DNA of 64,000 bases from Bradyrhizobium ontarionense (GTDB lineage Bacteria; Pseudomonadota; Alphaproteobacteria; Rhizobiales; Xanthobacteraceae), in assembly GCF_021088345.1 (NCBI RefSeq), contig NZ_CP088156.1, positions 2,108,001 through 2,172,000 on the forward strand, written 5' to 3'. Shown in pieces: positions 27,433 to 37,332 of the stretch. The translations under genes and the position numbers were made by a program. Every line of letters starts with the position of its first letter. Within the stretch, counting starts at the first letter, position 1. Below the pieces are notes generated by a model. That model was not told the DNA's origin. It did not search any database and saw nothing but the letters and a program-made list of their open reading frames with translations.

Positions 27433-28815
27433 TCAATCCGACCCCGATAAGCCTGCTGCGACGCTCCGCCCCGACCGCCTGTGAGCGAACCAGTAGATGA
27501 ACAGTCCCGACATCATCGCCACGGCACCGAGGCCGGCCTGCACCGGCCGCGCGGTGATCAGATAGGACATCATGAAGCCGGTCACGGTGAGGAAGATCAA
27601 GGGCGTCAACGGATAGCCCCAGGCCCGGTAAGGCCGTGCGAGATCGGGCCGCGCGATGCGCAGCTTGAACAGACCGAGCACCGCCAGGAACGAGCAGGAC
27701 AGCAGCGAGAACTGCACGACGTCGAGCACCGCTTCGAAGCTCTCCGTGAACAGCATCAAGGTCGCCACCGTGAGCTGGAACAGGACTGCGTAGCCCGGCG
27801 CTCCGCTGCGCGTCCGACGGGCGAACACCGACAGCGCCGGGATGTCCTCGCCCATCGTCATCAGCACGCGCGGACCGATCCACATCATCGCGGCGATCGA
27901 CGGAACCAATCCGACGCAGATCATGGCAGCGACGAAACGGCCGCCGGCTTCGCCGAAGATGTGACCACCGGCGATGCTCGCAACCTGAAGCTGGCCGGCG
28001 AGCTCGTTCATCGGCGCCGCACGGAGGAATACAGCGTTCAGAGCGATATAGAGCACCAGCACGATCACGGTGCCGACAAGGAGCGCGCGCGGCAAGGTCC
28101 GCTCCGGAGCGTGCAGCTCGCCGATGATGTAGGTCGCGGCGTTCCAGCCAGAGAACGCGTACATCACGAACACCAGACCGGTCGCGAACGGAGCGCTCGT
28201 GATGTAGCCGATATCGCCGGGTGCAGGCAGGAACGTGACGGGCTGCGGGACCGCAATGGCGTAGCCGGCAATCAGGAATGCGATGATCAGGCCGAGCTTC
28301 AGCACGGTCGAGAGCAGCTGGAAGCGGCTCGATTGCCTGATGCCGCCGAGCTGGACGAGCGTCACCAGCCACACCGCACCGACCGCCAGCACCAGCGGCG
28401 GAACGCCGGGCAGGACGGCTCGGCCGTATTCGCCGAACGCCATCGCTGCGAGCGCTACCGGCGCGGCGAAGCCTACCGTCGACGACACCCACCCGGCCAT
28501 AAAGCCGATCGCGGGGTGAAACGCACGCGTCAGGAAGTTGTACTCGCCGCTCGAGCGCGGAAACATCGCACCGAGCTCGGCATAGGACAGCGCGCCACAG
28601 ACGGACACCAGGCCGCCGACGGCCCACAGGACCAGGATCGAGAACCCGGAAGGGATGTCCTTGACCTGGAAGCCGAGGCTGGTGAACACGCCGACCCCGA
28701 TCATGTCGGCGATCACGATTGCGGTCGCGACCGGCAGCGATACCGATGGGGCCGAAGCGCCTGGGCTTGCGCCGGCGCCCGACCAGGTGGCATCGTCGGC
28801 CTCGGATGCAGCCAT
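27433..28815 (-). CDS. APC-family amino-acid/polyamine permease
   Basis: A 460-residue membrane protein with about 12 hydrophobic segments. TM1 holds the APC substrate motif ADMIGVGVFTSLGFQ (GxG unwound helix). TM2 region: LWAVGGLVSVCGALSYAELGAMFPRSSGEYNF. Also FVMYAFSGWNAATYIIGELH in the TM6 region, typical of the superfamily. Secondary, cation-coupled uptake or exchange of an amino acid or amine is expected; the substrate is not predictable. ATG at 28815. Operon with the exported protein at 26195. Confidence 0.9.
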   Translation of the reverse strand: MAASEADDATWSGAGASPGASAPSVSLPVATAIVIADMIGVGVFTSLGFQVKDIPSGFSILVLWAVGGLVSVCGALSYAELGAMFPRSSGEYNFLTRAFHPAIGFMAGWVSSTVGFAAPVALAAMAFGEYGRAVLPGVPPLVLAVGAVWLVTLVQLGGIRQSSRFQLLSTVLKLGLIIAFLIAGYAIAVPQPVTFLPAPGDIGYITSAPFATGLVFVMYAFSGWNAATYIIGELHAPERTLPRALLVGTVIVLVLYIALNAVFLRAAPMNELAGQLQVASIAGGHIFGEAGGRFVAAMICVGLVPSIAAMMWIGPRVLMTMGEDIPALSVFARRTRSGAPGYAVLFQLTVATLMLFTESFEAVLDVVQFSLLSCSFLAVLGLFKLRIARPDLARPYRAWGYPLTPLIFLTVTGFMMSYLITARPVQAGLGAVAMMSGLFIYWFAHRRSGRSVAAGLSGSD

Positions 28816-29131
28816 CTCGTTCAGGGACGCTCGACGCCCCTTCCCTGCTTCGAGCTCAGGTTCCCGCTAAACCATTCAATCATAGTTAACGGGCGTTAAA
28901 TATGGCCTCCTTCGAAGGTATTTTTGAACCGATTCCGCTGGGGGATGTCTGTGGTATTGCATCGGCCCGCCGGGCGTCCCACAATCGCGACATGATCGCG
29001 TGGTGTGTCCCCGTTGCGCCGGAGTTGACCGGACACGACCCTTAACGCGACCTCAATGTCGGCGGCGCAGGTTGAACGAAGTCCGATGGTTGCGCGGGCC
29101 GCTCTGCGGCTCCAACTCGTCTTGGGGACGA
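28816..29131. other. Divergent promoter region, no gene seen
   Basis: 316 bases between the permease and the alpha/beta hydrolase. It holds TTAA-N6-TTAA at 28886-28899, which is one base short of a CtrA box. Nothing else is clear. Confidence 0.4.
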
Positions 29132-30391
29132 ATGATCGGGGCAGATCAGAAGCGCGCGATGCCTGTTTGCACACGCCGGTCCGTGGGGCCGCGTTGGCGC
29201 GCGCGTTCGAATGCGCCACGCTGGTCCGGCGTGGCGATGGCCGCCACAATCTGCCTCTCGCTTGCGCATTGCGGCAAGGTGCCCGACCCCGACGCCTTGG
29301 CGGCGAACGCGACGGCGGCGCAGGGGCTGACCTTCGACGAGCGCTTCCCCACGCCTGAGTTCGGTGACCGTTTCCCGTCGGCACAGGAGAGCTTCCGGCT
29401 ACACACCCCCTCGGACTTCGTTCCCAATCCGCCGCCCCATCAGGTCGCCTCTTTGGAGCCGCAGGCACCGGCCCGGCGGCCGCGTGAGGATCTGACGACG
29501 CTGGTCAGCATGAAGTCGTCGGCCTTCCCCTATTTCGGTAACAATCCGGCATCCGATGCGCCGTTCCTCAATGTCAGCAGCGGTGACCGCCGCGGCCATC
29601 GCAGCTTCTCGGGCCGCGTCTACTGGCAGGATCAGACCTACAATGACAGCCGCGTGCTGGTGCACGTTTCCGAACAGTTCGACGTGCGAAAGCCCGGCGT
29701 GATCGTCGTGTTTTTCCACGGCAACGGCGCCACCCTCGAACGCGACGTGCGCGACCGGCAGATGGTGCCGCAGCAGATCAGCGCATCCGGGGCCAACGCG
29801 GTGCTGCTTGCGCCGCAGATGGCGGTCGATGCCGCCGATTCGAGCGCGGGCAAGTTCTGGCAACCGGGCGGCTTCAAACGCTTCATGGACGAGGCCGCCG
29901 GCAACCTCGCCCGCCTGACCGGCGATCCCTCGAACGCGAAGGCCTTCGCCGACATGCCGATCGTGATCGTCGGCTATAGCGGCGGTTTCCTGCCAACCGC
30001 ATGGAGCCTGGAGGTCGGCGGCATCAGCGACCGCGTGCGTGGCGTCGTGCTGCTCGATGCCGTCTACGGTCAACTCGACAAATTCGCCAACTGGATCGAG
30101 CGTAACCGCTCCGGCTTCTTCATCAGCTCCTATACCCGCTACACCGCGCGCCATGACCATGAGCTGATGGCGATGCTGCGCAACCAGGGCATCGAGGTTT
30201 CGGAGGACATGGATCGGCCCCTGCGCCCCGGCAGCGTCGTATTCGTCGAGACCGACGAGGGCATCACCCATCGCGACTACGTCACACTGGCCTGGACCCG
30301 CCACCCGATCAGGGACGTGCTGACGAAGATGGCGGCGGCCCAGCCGCCGATCCGAATTGCGGCGGGGGCCTCCGGCTCATCGAGCCGCTGA
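29132..30391 (+). CDS. Alpha/beta-hydrolase-like protein, putative lipoprotein
   Basis: A protein of about 419 residues. Near the N-terminus is a hydrophobic stretch MAATICLSLAHC-GK that looks like an imperfect lipobox, so a later start (29237) is also possible. Hydrolase features: VIVVFFHGNGATLERD (oxyanion region) and nucleophile elbow IVIVGYSGGFLPTAW. A likely acid Asp is in VVLLDAVYGQ and a His in EGITHRDYVTLAW near the C-terminus. Substrate unknown. GGGGAC lies before the ATG at 29132. Confidence 0.75.
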   Translation: MIGADQKRAMPVCTRRSVGPRWRARSNAPRWSGVAMAATICLSLAHCGKVPDPDALAANATAAQGLTFDERFPTPEFGDRFPSAQESFRLHTPSDFVPNPPPHQVASLEPQAPARRPREDLTTLVSMKSSAFPYFGNNPASDAPFLNVSSGDRRGHRSFSGRVYWQDQTYNDSRVLVHVSEQFDVRKPGVIVVFFHGNGATLERDVRDRQMVPQQISASGANAVLLAPQMAVDAADSSAGKFWQPGGFKRFMDEAAGNLARLTGDPSNAKAFADMPIVIVGYSGGFLPTAWSLEVGGISDRVRGVVLLDAVYGQLDKFANWIERNRSGFFISSYTRYTARHDHELMAMLRNQGIEVSEDMDRPLRPGSVVFVETDEGITHRDYVTLAWTRHPIRDVLTKMAAAQPPIRIAAGASGSSSR

Positions 30392-30421
30392 GGCGATCGG
30401 AGTCCCTCGGGAGGGAAGGCC

Positions 30422-30784
30422 TCAGCTCTTCGGCAGTTTCGGCATGTTTTCGACGAAGCCGTTGAAGCAGGCCAGCCGCTCGTCCTCTTCCTTGGTGAAC
30501 TTGCAGTCGGCCACCGTCTTGGCCTTCGCGGCCTTAGGCTTGGCCGCGGGCGGGATGACCGCATCGTAGCAGTTCAGCCGCTCCTTGGTCCCATCATCGA
30601 TCTCCAGGCAGGCCTGGAGTTTCGCGCCGGTCGATTGCGGCTTGGCCGGCATGGCAGCCGCGGTCTTTGTCCCCTTCGGCTTGACCTGCACCAACGGGCG
30701 GTCACCGACCATCGGCTGGCTGCTCTGGGCCAGTGCGGAGGTGCAAAGCAGCACCGCGGCAAGGCTCAACATCATCTTCTTCAT
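30422..30784 (-). CDS. Small exported protein with repeated Cys motif
   Basis: A 120-residue protein with a signal peptide (MLSLAAVLLCTSALAQ). The mature part has two copies of a short motif, ACLEIDDGTKERLNCYD and DCKFTKEEDERLACFN, that is C-x(11-12)-C with a shared ERLxC[YF] core. The paired cysteines suggest small disulfide-closed hairpins in the periplasm. A Lys/Ala/Pro-rich linker joins them. ATG with the leader at 30784. No family name is claimed. Confidence 0.7.
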   Translation of the reverse strand: MKKMMLSLAAVLLCTSALAQSSQPMVGDRPLVQVKPKGTKTAAAMPAKPQSTGAKLQACLEIDDGTKERLNCYDAVIPPAAKPKAAKAKTVADCKFTKEEDERLACFNGFVENMPKLPKS

Positions 30785-30942
30785 GTCATATCTCTTTCAT
30801 CCGAACCGTGGGCGCGCGAGCATCCCGTCGAGACATTGCGCCGGGTGTGGCGAATTCCCCGCCCCGCAGCTCCCCACGATATTCGGCTTTAATCCGGTCC
30901 GGCGGGGTTTGCCAAGCGCCAACCCGCTGCTTGCGGTCCGCC

Positions 30943-32118
30943 TCAGGCCAGGACGGCGACCGCCACGCGCGGCCGGCTCGCCAGGATGGCCAGCAGCGAC
31001 AACACCACGAACCCCATGGCGACGTAGCCGGTGGGGCCGAGCAGGTCGCGCGCGAACAGGCTGCCGCCGACTGCGGAACCGATTGCCTGGCCGATATAGA
31101 GCACCGAGGTGTTCAGCGACACCGAGGCCGAGGCGAGCGGCGGCGCTGCCGCAACCAGACGGACCTGCTGCATCGAGTTGGTGGACGCAAATCCCAATCC
31201 CCAGATCGCCACGGCCACCGCCATCAGGGGATAGACACCCGCCCCCAACGTCCAGGCTGAAACCCCCGCCAGCATCAGGCAGGTGAACAGCAGCGACGTC
31301 CGATACGGACCCCAGCCATCGACGATACGGGTCGCAATGACGACGCCGATGAAGCCACAGGCGCCATAGATCGCAAACACCAGTCCGATCTGGTTGGGAT
31401 CGGCCCCGGTCAGCTTCTTCAGCAGCGGCCCCATGAAGGTGAAGATCACGAACTGTCCCGACATCTGCAGGGTCGTGATCAGCAGCAGCAGCACGACCAT
31501 ACGGTTGCGCCCGAGCTCGACCCAGGTGTTCAGCTCGACCCGTGCGCCCTTCAGGCCGGATGGCAGGCGCCATGTCAGCAGCGCGAAACTGACGACCCCG
31601 GCCGCACCAACCGCGAGATAGGCGGCCTGCCAGCCCGAGTGGCTGCCGATGAAGGTGATCAGTGGCAGCCCGACCGCTGCTGCCAGGGACCAGCCGAGAA
31701 ACACGTAGGCGATGGTGCTGCCGCGCTTCTCCACCGAACTGATCAGGGCGGCCGTCCCCGCTGCCTGCGGCGTATAGAGCGCCCCGACCGCGAGCATCAC
31801 GAGCCGGAGAGCCAGCAGACTCGCGTAGTCCGGCGCGAAGGCCGAGGCGAGATTGCCGAGCGCCAGCACCAGCAAGGTCGCCGCGAGCAGGCGGCGGCGG
31901 TCGAGCCGGCTGGTCAGCCAGGCGGTCAAGGGCGAGCAGATGCAGAGCACCATCGCGCCGAAGGTGATCAGGAGCCCTGCCGTATGGATGCCGACGGAGA
32001 GGCCGGACGCGAGTTCGGGCAGCATCCCGGCGGGGGCGAGCACCGAGCAACCGGTTACGATGTTGCCGAGCATCAGCGCGGTCGGGGCGAAGCGAGGGGG
32101 AGCATGATCGGACGTCAT
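30943..32118 (-). CDS. MFS exporter (DHA1-like, 12-TM)
   Basis: A 391-residue major facilitator protein with about 12 hydrophobic helices. Loop 2-3 has the typical LTAWLTSRLDRRRLL (G/L-x-x-D-R-R pattern). N-terminal MTSDHAPPRFAPTALMLGNIV and a central loop rich in Arg/Leu separate the two halves. DHA1-like members pump drugs or metabolites out using the proton gradient. GGAGG sits 4 bases before the ATG at 32118. A perfect 15-bp inverted repeat lies directly upstream, so expression is probably controlled by a trans-acting repressor. Confidence 0.88.
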   Translation of the reverse strand: MTSDHAPPRFAPTALMLGNIVTGCSVLAPAGMLPELASGLSVGIHTAGLLITFGAMVLCICSPLTAWLTSRLDRRRLLAATLLVLALGNLASAFAPDYASLLALRLVMLAVGALYTPQAAGTAALISSVEKRGSTIAYVFLGWSLAAAVGLPLITFIGSHSGWQAAYLAVGAAGVVSFALLTWRLPSGLKGARVELNTWVELGRNRMVVLLLLITTLQMSGQFVIFTFMGPLLKKLTGADPNQIGLVFAIYGACGFIGVVIATRIVDGWGPYRTSLLFTCLMLAGVSAWTLGAGVYPLMAVAVAIWGLGFASTNSMQQVRLVAAAPPLASASVSLNTSVLYIGQAIGSAVGGSLFARDLLGPTGYVAMGFVVLSLLAILASRPRVAVAVLA

Positions 32119-32132
32119 GGCGCCTCCATAGC

Positions 32133-32164
32133 AGACATTTTCATGCATCTGCATGAAAATGTCT
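32133..32164 (-). promoter_or_regulatory. Perfect 15-bp inverted repeat, operator of the MFS gene
   Basis: AGACATTTTCATGCA and its exact inverse TGCATGAAAATGTCT separated by 2 bases, 15-46 bases upstream of the MFS start. A further half-site GACATTTTC is at 32177-32185. Size and place fit a dimeric repressor operator. No regulator gene is adjacent. Confidence 0.7.
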
Positions 32165-32236
32165 CATGCTGCCCATGACATTTTCTGTGTTGTTCTTGTG
32201 TTGGCATTCTCTCTTGGCGGCATTCTCTCGGCCGCA

Positions 32237-33655
32237 TTAGCGCGCGGAGGCCTGCGGCCACGGAACCTGCTGCCAAGGCACGGGCGCGATCACAGGCTGA
32301 GTGGCGGCCTTGGCCGGCGGACAGGTGTCCGTCAGCATCTTCAAGGCGCTTTGCAGGCCCTCGCTCGCGACCGGGAATGGCGCGCCATCGGGACGCGCGA
32401 GGTTCGATGGGCCGTCGGTCAGCTCGGCGGTCCTGGTCGATGCGAGCGCCCTCACCTGACCGCCGTCGAGAAAAACGCCCCACGTCTCGCGGCCGCCCGA
32501 ACGGCGCGGCGGCGACAGAAAGTTCAGCCTGAGATCTCCGCCCACTATCGCAAGGGACGCACGTCCGGAGCCGGACGGCGCGTTGCGCTCGACGTCGAGC
32601 TCGAAGCGATTTTGATCGAAGCAGACGAGCTGAAAGCGCGTCGTGCCGAATGACGTCTCGCCGTCCTTGCGCGCAAGGATTGTCTTGTACGCGATACCGC
32701 GATTGGCAGCCTCGAACATCCATGGGCTTTCGACCCGGTCGCGCCGGTCGATCGCAAAACGCACGATCTCCTCCCGCGTCAGGACGCGCATGCTCTCGAA
32801 TGGGACGGACCGCGCCGCCGTGAGCAGAGCGGGGTCCGCACCGAGCTTGATGAGGTGATCGAGCACCATGCGATCGGATCGCGCCATGGCCTGTTGCAGC
32901 GCCTGCGCCCGCATCTCCCGGGTCGGCACGCCGCCGGTGAAATTCAGGATTACGCGCGGCGAATGCACCGCAAGCGTCGCGTCCGGTCCGACCTCGCGGG
33001 TCGTCCCGCCGAGAATGATGTAGGGACAGGCCGAGTTGCACATCGCGCCCCGCGTCCAGACCTCGCCGTGTAGCTCGCGCGCCGAGAGCTTGAGCCTGGT
33101 GCAGACGTCGCCCTCCTGGGGCTCGAAGCCGCATTCGCGCAACGTGGTGCGCCCGACCCGCACGGCTGCTTTCCGTTCGCGCAGCATGGTGCCGATGGCG
33201 AGCGCCTGTTCGAGATTGCCGCCCGGAGAATTGAAGTAGATCGGCAGCTTGCGGTCGCCGATCTGCTTCATGAACTTGCGGAAGCGCGCCGCGGCACTGC
33301 CGTCGATCTTGCCTTCGGCCGCGATCCAGCTGTCGCAACCCGGGCCGCAGGCGTCGGCGGGGCCTTTGACGAGGGCAAACGCAATCGGTGCAAAGCCGTC
33401 GCCGATCCGTGGCGATGGCTGCGCGGGACGAATAGCGGGCTTGGCCAGTGCCGCCGGCTTGGCTTGCGTCGGCGGTTTCTCCTGCTGAACAGGCCTGAAA
33501 ATCGAAAGCCTGGCACTCGCCGGTTTGGTCGTCGTCGCTACGCCCGCAATGGACTGACCGCTCGGCAGCACGAGCGCGAGAAGCACGGCTGCAACCCGAA
33601 TGCCGCCACGCCGGAAACAATAAAGAGAGAGCGGCGCCTCCCCTGCAGACACCAT
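32237..33655 (-). CDS. Periplasmic ClpP/crotonase-like protein (COG3904 type), long form
   Basis: A 472-residue protein with a signal peptide ([18 protein letters not shown]) and a Lys/Pro/Ala linker. ClpP-like core about residues 80-260: [22 protein letters not shown] (SPGG substrate loop), then [20 protein letters not shown], where the Ser of NSAC takes the catalytic place, and LAVHSPRVI with a His. The C-terminal 200 residues form an extra beta-rich domain. The paralogue at 24261 has a weaker Ser motif, so this copy looks more likely to be active. ATG 33655 is preferred over a TTG at 33688. Confidence 0.75.
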   Translation of the reverse strand: MVSAGEAPLSLYCFRRGGIRVAAVLLALVLPSGQSIAGVATTTKPASARLSIFRPVQQEKPPTQAKPAALAKPAIRPAQPSPRIGDGFAPIAFALVKGPADACGPGCDSWIAAEGKIDGSAAARFRKFMKQIGDRKLPIYFNSPGGNLEQALAIGTMLRERKAAVRVGRTTLRECGFEPQEGDVCTRLKLSARELHGEVWTRGAMCNSACPYIILGGTTREVGPDATLAVHSPRVILNFTGGVPTREMRAQALQQAMARSDRMVLDHLIKLGADPALLTAARSVPFESMRVLTREEIVRFAIDRRDRVESPWMFEAANRGIAYKTILARKDGETSFGTTRFQLVCFDQNRFELDVERNAPSGSGRASLAIVGGDLRLNFLSPPRRSGGRETWGVFLDGGQVRALASTRTAELTDGPSNLARPDGAPFPVASEGLQSALKMLTDTCPPAKAATQPVIAPVPWQQVPWPQASAR

Positions 33656-33852
33656 CGCCAACGCGTCCCCACGCCCCGAACACTTCAAGTTGTATCATAC
33701 CGGCCGACTGCGGCAATCTCCGTAACGCGCCTGCCGGCGCAAACGGCCGGTTTTCCCGTCCTTTGCCCGGTTGCAGCCTCCGAATCCCCTGCTATACCCC
33801 TTGCTCCCGCTTACCTGCGCTCGTTCGCAGGAGTGAGCTGAAGGAGAGACCT

Positions 33853-35925
33853 ATGCCTGATTCTAAATCCCCCGATTCCAAGTCCGAACAGCCCAAAGCC
33901 GAATCCGGTTTCCACTACAGCCTCAGCAACCTGAAGCCCGCCGCCCCGGTCGACAAGATCATCATCAGCTTCCCCGACGGCGCGAAGCGCGAATATCCGA
34001 GAGGCACCACCGGCCTGGACATCGCCAAGGGCATCTCGCCCTCGCTCGCCAAGCGCACCGTGGCGATGGCGCTCGATGGCACGCTCGCCGACCTCGACGA
34101 TCCCATTGTCGAGGATGCCAGGCTCGAGCTCGTCGACCGCGACGACCCGCGCGCGCTGGAATTGATCCGGCACGACTGCGCGCATGTGCTCGCCGAGGCC
34201 GTGCAGGCGCTGTGGCCGGGCACCCAGGTCACGATCGGCCCGGTGATCGAAAACGGCTTCTATTACGACTTCTTCCGCAACGAGCCATTCACCCCCGAAG
34301 ACTTCGCCGCGATCGAGAAGAAGATGCGCGAGATCATCGGCCGCGACAAACCCTTCACAAAGGAGGTGTGGGACCGCGAGAAGACCAAGCAGGTGTTCCG
34401 CGACAAGGGCGAGGCGTTTAAGGTAGAGCTGGTCGACGCCATCCCCGGCCAGGAGCCGATCAAGATCTACTACCAGGGTGACTGGTTCGACCTGTGCCGT
34501 GGTCCGCACATGACCTCGACCGGCAAGATCGGAGGCGCCTTCAAGCTGATGAAGGTGGCGGGCGCCTATTGGCGCGGCGATTCGAACAACCCGATGCTGA
34601 CCCGCATCTACGGTACCGCCTTCGCCAAGCAGGAGCAGCTCGACGCTTACCTCAAGCAGATCGAGGAGGCCGAGAAGCGCGACCACCGCAAGCTCGGCCG
34701 CGAGCTCGACCTCTTCCACTTCCAGGAGGAAGGTCCCGGCGTCGTGTTCTGGCACCCCAAGGGCTGGAGCATCTTCCAGGCGCTGATCGCCTACATGCGC
34801 CGGCGTCTCGCCGGCGACTATGACGAGGTGAATGCGCCGCAGATCCTGGACAAGTCGCTGTGGGAGACCTCGGGCCATTGGAACTGGTACCGCGAGAACA
34901 TGTTCGCGGCGCAGTCCGCCGGCGACGAGGCCGAGGACAAGCGCTGGTTCGCGCTGAAGCCGATGAACTGCCCGGGTCATGTGCAGATCTTCAAGCATGG
35001 CCTGAAGAGCTACCGCGACCTGCCGCTGCGGCTCGCCGAGTTCGGCGTCGTGCACCGCTACGAGGCCTCCGGCGCGATGCACGGATTGATGCGCGTGCGC
35101 GGCTTCACCCAGGACGACGCGCATGTGTTCTGCACCGAGGACCAACTCGCTGACGAGTGCCTGAAGATCAACGACCTGATCCTGTCGACCTACGCCGATT
35201 TCGGCTTCGAGGGCGAGTTGACGGTGAAGCTCTCGACCCGGCCGGACAAGCGCGTCGGCACCGACGAGATGTGGGATCACGCCGAGCGCGTGATGGCCAC
35301 CGTGCTGAACGAGATCAAGGCGCAGAGCAACCATATCCGCACCGAGATCAATCCGGGCGAAGGCGCGTTCTACGGGCCGAAGTTCGAATATGTGCTGCGC
35401 GACGCCATCGGCCGCGACTGGCAGTGCGGCACCACGCAGGTCGACTTCAACCTGCCGGAGCGGTTCGGCGCGTTCTACATCGACGCCGACGGCGCCAAGA
35501 AGGCTCCGGTGATGGTGCATCGCGCGATTTGCGGCTCGATGGAGCGCTTCATCGGCATCCTGATCGAGCACTATGCCGGCAGCTTCCCGCTGTGGCTGTC
35601 GCCGACGCAGGTCGTCGTCACCACCATCACCTCGGAAGGCGACGAATACGCCAAGCAGGTGCTGGCGGCACTGCGGCGCGCGGGGCTCAGGTGCGAGATC
35701 GACCTGCGCAACGAGAAGATCAACTACAAGGTCCGCGAGCATTCGCTGCAGAAGATCCCGGCTCTGCTCGTGGTCGGCAAGAAGGAGGCCGAGACGCATT
35801 CGGTCTCCGTGCGCCGGCTCGGCCGCGACGGCCAGACCGTGATGCCGACCGCGGAAGCGATCGCCGCTTTGGTCGACGAGGCGACGCCGCCGGACGTCCG
35901 GCGCCGTCAACGCGAGGCGGCCTGA
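33853..35925 (+). CDS. thrS: Threonyl-tRNA synthetase
   Basis: A 690-residue class-II synthetase with every expected part. A 30-residue extension, then TGS (about 38-105), the editing/alanyl-like second domain ([17 protein letters not shown], later DLCRGPHM), a catalytic core with NCPGHVQIF, motif 2 [20 protein letters not shown] and motif 3 [16 protein letters not shown], then the HGTP anticodon-binding domain. It charges tRNA-Thr; a cognate tRNA-Thr(UGU) lies at 2236. AAGGAGAGACCT precedes the ATG at 33853. Confidence 0.98.
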   Translation: MPDSKSPDSKSEQPKAESGFHYSLSNLKPAAPVDKIIISFPDGAKREYPRGTTGLDIAKGISPSLAKRTVAMALDGTLADLDDPIVEDARLELVDRDDPRALELIRHDCAHVLAEAVQALWPGTQVTIGPVIENGFYYDFFRNEPFTPEDFAAIEKKMREIIGRDKPFTKEVWDREKTKQVFRDKGEAFKVELVDAIPGQEPIKIYYQGDWFDLCRGPHMTSTGKIGGAFKLMKVAGAYWRGDSNNPMLTRIYGTAFAKQEQLDAYLKQIEEAEKRDHRKLGRELDLFHFQEEGPGVVFWHPKGWSIFQALIAYMRRRLAGDYDEVNAPQILDKSLWETSGHWNWYRENMFAAQSAGDEAEDKRWFALKPMNCPGHVQIFKHGLKSYRDLPLRLAEFGVVHRYEASGAMHGLMRVRGFTQDDAHVFCTEDQLADECLKINDLILSTYADFGFEGELTVKLSTRPDKRVGTDEMWDHAERVMATVLNEIKAQSNHIRTEINPGEGAFYGPKFEYVLRDAIGRDWQCGTTQVDFNLPERFGAFYIDADGAKKAPVMVHRAICGSMERFIGILIEHYAGSFPLWLSPTQVVVTTITSEGDEYAKQVLAALRRAGLRCEIDLRNEKINYKVREHSLQKIPALLVVGKKEAETHSVSVRRLGRDGQTVMPTAEAIAALVDEATPPDVRRRQREAA

Positions 35926-35939
35926 TCGGGCGGTAAATC

Positions 35940-35973
35940 GTAGCCCGCATGAGCGCAGCGACATGCGGGCTAC
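35940..35973. repeat. Hairpin repeat GTAGCCCGCATG-N10-CATGCGGGCTAC
   Basis: A perfect 12-bp inverted repeat with loop AGCGCAGCGA, just after thrS. It is the cleanest copy of a family with relatives at 9731, 19552 and 42590. It may also serve as a terminator. Confidence 0.75.
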
Positions 35974-35985
35974 GCCCTCTCTCCT

Positions 35986-36065
35986 CGTCATTGCGAGCGA
36001 AGCGACGCAATCCAGACTGTCTCTCCGGAGAGATTCTGGATTGCTTCGCTGCGCTCGCAATGACG
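35986..36065. repeat. 80-bp palindromic repeat CGTCATTGCGAGCG...CGCTCGCAATGACG
   Basis: Arms CGTCATTGCGAGCG and CGCTCGCAATGACG with inner arms CAATCCAGA/TCTGGATTG (inner match slightly imperfect). A single REP-like palindrome placed between thrS and the regulator gene. Confidence 0.75.
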
Positions 36066-36109
36066 CGCGGAAACATCTTGCTCCCAAGCGAGCCGCCCGC
36101 TGCCCTCCG

Positions 36110-37072
36110 TTAGGCCGACAGGCTGGCCACAGCATCCATCGCTCTCCCCTCTTCGTCGGCCGCCTGCAGCGCGACCTCGGCACATTCGGCCAAATAAAGA
36201 AACATCGTCGCGAGCATCCGCTCGATCGCCTCGCGTCCCCTTGGCAGGATGGTGATGGCGTCGTTCCCGGTGCCGCCGCGAGCCAGAAGCCCCTGCTGCT
36301 CGGCGTCGCGCAGCAGCGTCAGCACATGCTTGCGCGACACCGAGAAGCGCGTCGCGAGACCGTTGATGGAGAGCGGCACGGGACCATCGGGCGGGAACGG
36401 CTGATCCGGCCCGGCGCTTTGGGCCAGGCTGAACAGGATCACCATGCCGGCCGTGCGCTCGGCAAACGGCTCCAGCTCGGGCGCACCGTCGAGCACCCTT
36501 AAGCCCGCGATGAAGCGGCGGCCGAGCTCGAGCACGAAGCTCTTGACGAAGGCGGGATCGTTCAGCGCGGCACGATAGGCCACGGCAGCCGGAAGCACCG
36601 CGCTCATTGCGTCGAACTGCCCGCCCCAGCGGTCGCGATGCAGGGCGATCAGTCGGTCAGTCGGCGCCAGCGGCCGCCGTCGCCGGTCCGGATTGGAGAC
36701 CGAGGCCACCAGCCCGACTGCGCGCATCAAGGCGAGCATGGCCTCGCAGCGTCCGCGGCTGCACAGGTCGAGCTGCACACACATGTCCTTCATGGCGCCG
36801 ACGGTGAGTCCAAGCTCGCCTTCGCGCTCCCCGGCAAAGTGCAGATACAGCGCGACATGCGGAAGCAGCGCCCTGGCCCGGTCACTCAACAACGCATTCA
36901 GGATGCGGTCACCGCGGTACAGCCTGACCGCGGACGAGGTCGAGGCCCGCATCGCCATGACAAAGCCCGGCATTCGGCGCAGCCGGATAACGGCGTCAGG
37001 TGTCGGTATCGGCACGTTCATCTGCAAGGCAGAACTTGCACTTGGAGCAGCCCCCCGCGGTGATCTCAGCAT
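36110..37072 (-). CDS. Winged-helix transcriptional regulator, family uncertain
   Basis: A protein of about 320 residues. The first half is helical (VGAMKDMCVQLDLCSRGRC, with an HTH-like segment). Near residue 245-280 there is a second, clearer winged-helix (LSINGLATRFSVSRKHVLTLL). The central part is helical. Two HTH units in one chain suggest a duplicated domain. The ATG at 37072 is used; a second at 37021 is possible. It is divergent from the nitroreductase gene at 37333, so it could regulate it. The family was not identified. Confidence 0.65.
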   Translation of the reverse strand: MLRSPRGAAPSASSALQMNVPIPTPDAVIRLRRMPGFVMAMRASTSSAVRLYRGDRILNALLSDRARALLPHVALYLHFAGEREGELGLTVGAMKDMCVQLDLCSRGRCEAMLALMRAVGLVASVSNPDRRRRPLAPTDRLIALHRDRWGGQFDAMSAVLPAAVAYRAALNDPAFVKSFVLELGRRFIAGLRVLDGAPELEPFAERTAGMVILFSLAQSAGPDQPFPPDGPVPLSINGLATRFSVSRKHVLTLLRDAEQQGLLARGGTGNDAITILPRGREAIERMLATMFLYLAECAEVALQAADEEGRAMDAVASLSA

Positions 37073-37332
37073 TATGTTTTTACCGGTCCACCCAAGGTTC
37101 GACAATTCTCCCACGAAAGCGAGGTTCGGACACATGGCCGCAGCCGGCGTCCCATCCCAGCGTCGCAAAGCGCGAAGCTGCACACGGCACGCGCGCAAAC
37201 GCTGTGCCAGCGACGCGCCTGCCATACGGCCCCGGCCGGGCCATAGAACCGATCAAAACGCCGTGGCCCACCCTCGTTGCAGGCGGACCCGCATGCTATC
37301 TCTCGCCCATCCAGCCAAAGAGACCCCGCCAC

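Noticed and set aside
28886..28899. TTAA...TTAA pair upstream of the APC permease
   Set aside because: The spacer is 6 bases, not 7, so it does not fit the CtrA consensus.
33811..36183. A 790-codon minus-strand frame opposite thrS
   Set aside because: Shadow of thrS. The plus strand has every class-II synthetase motif.
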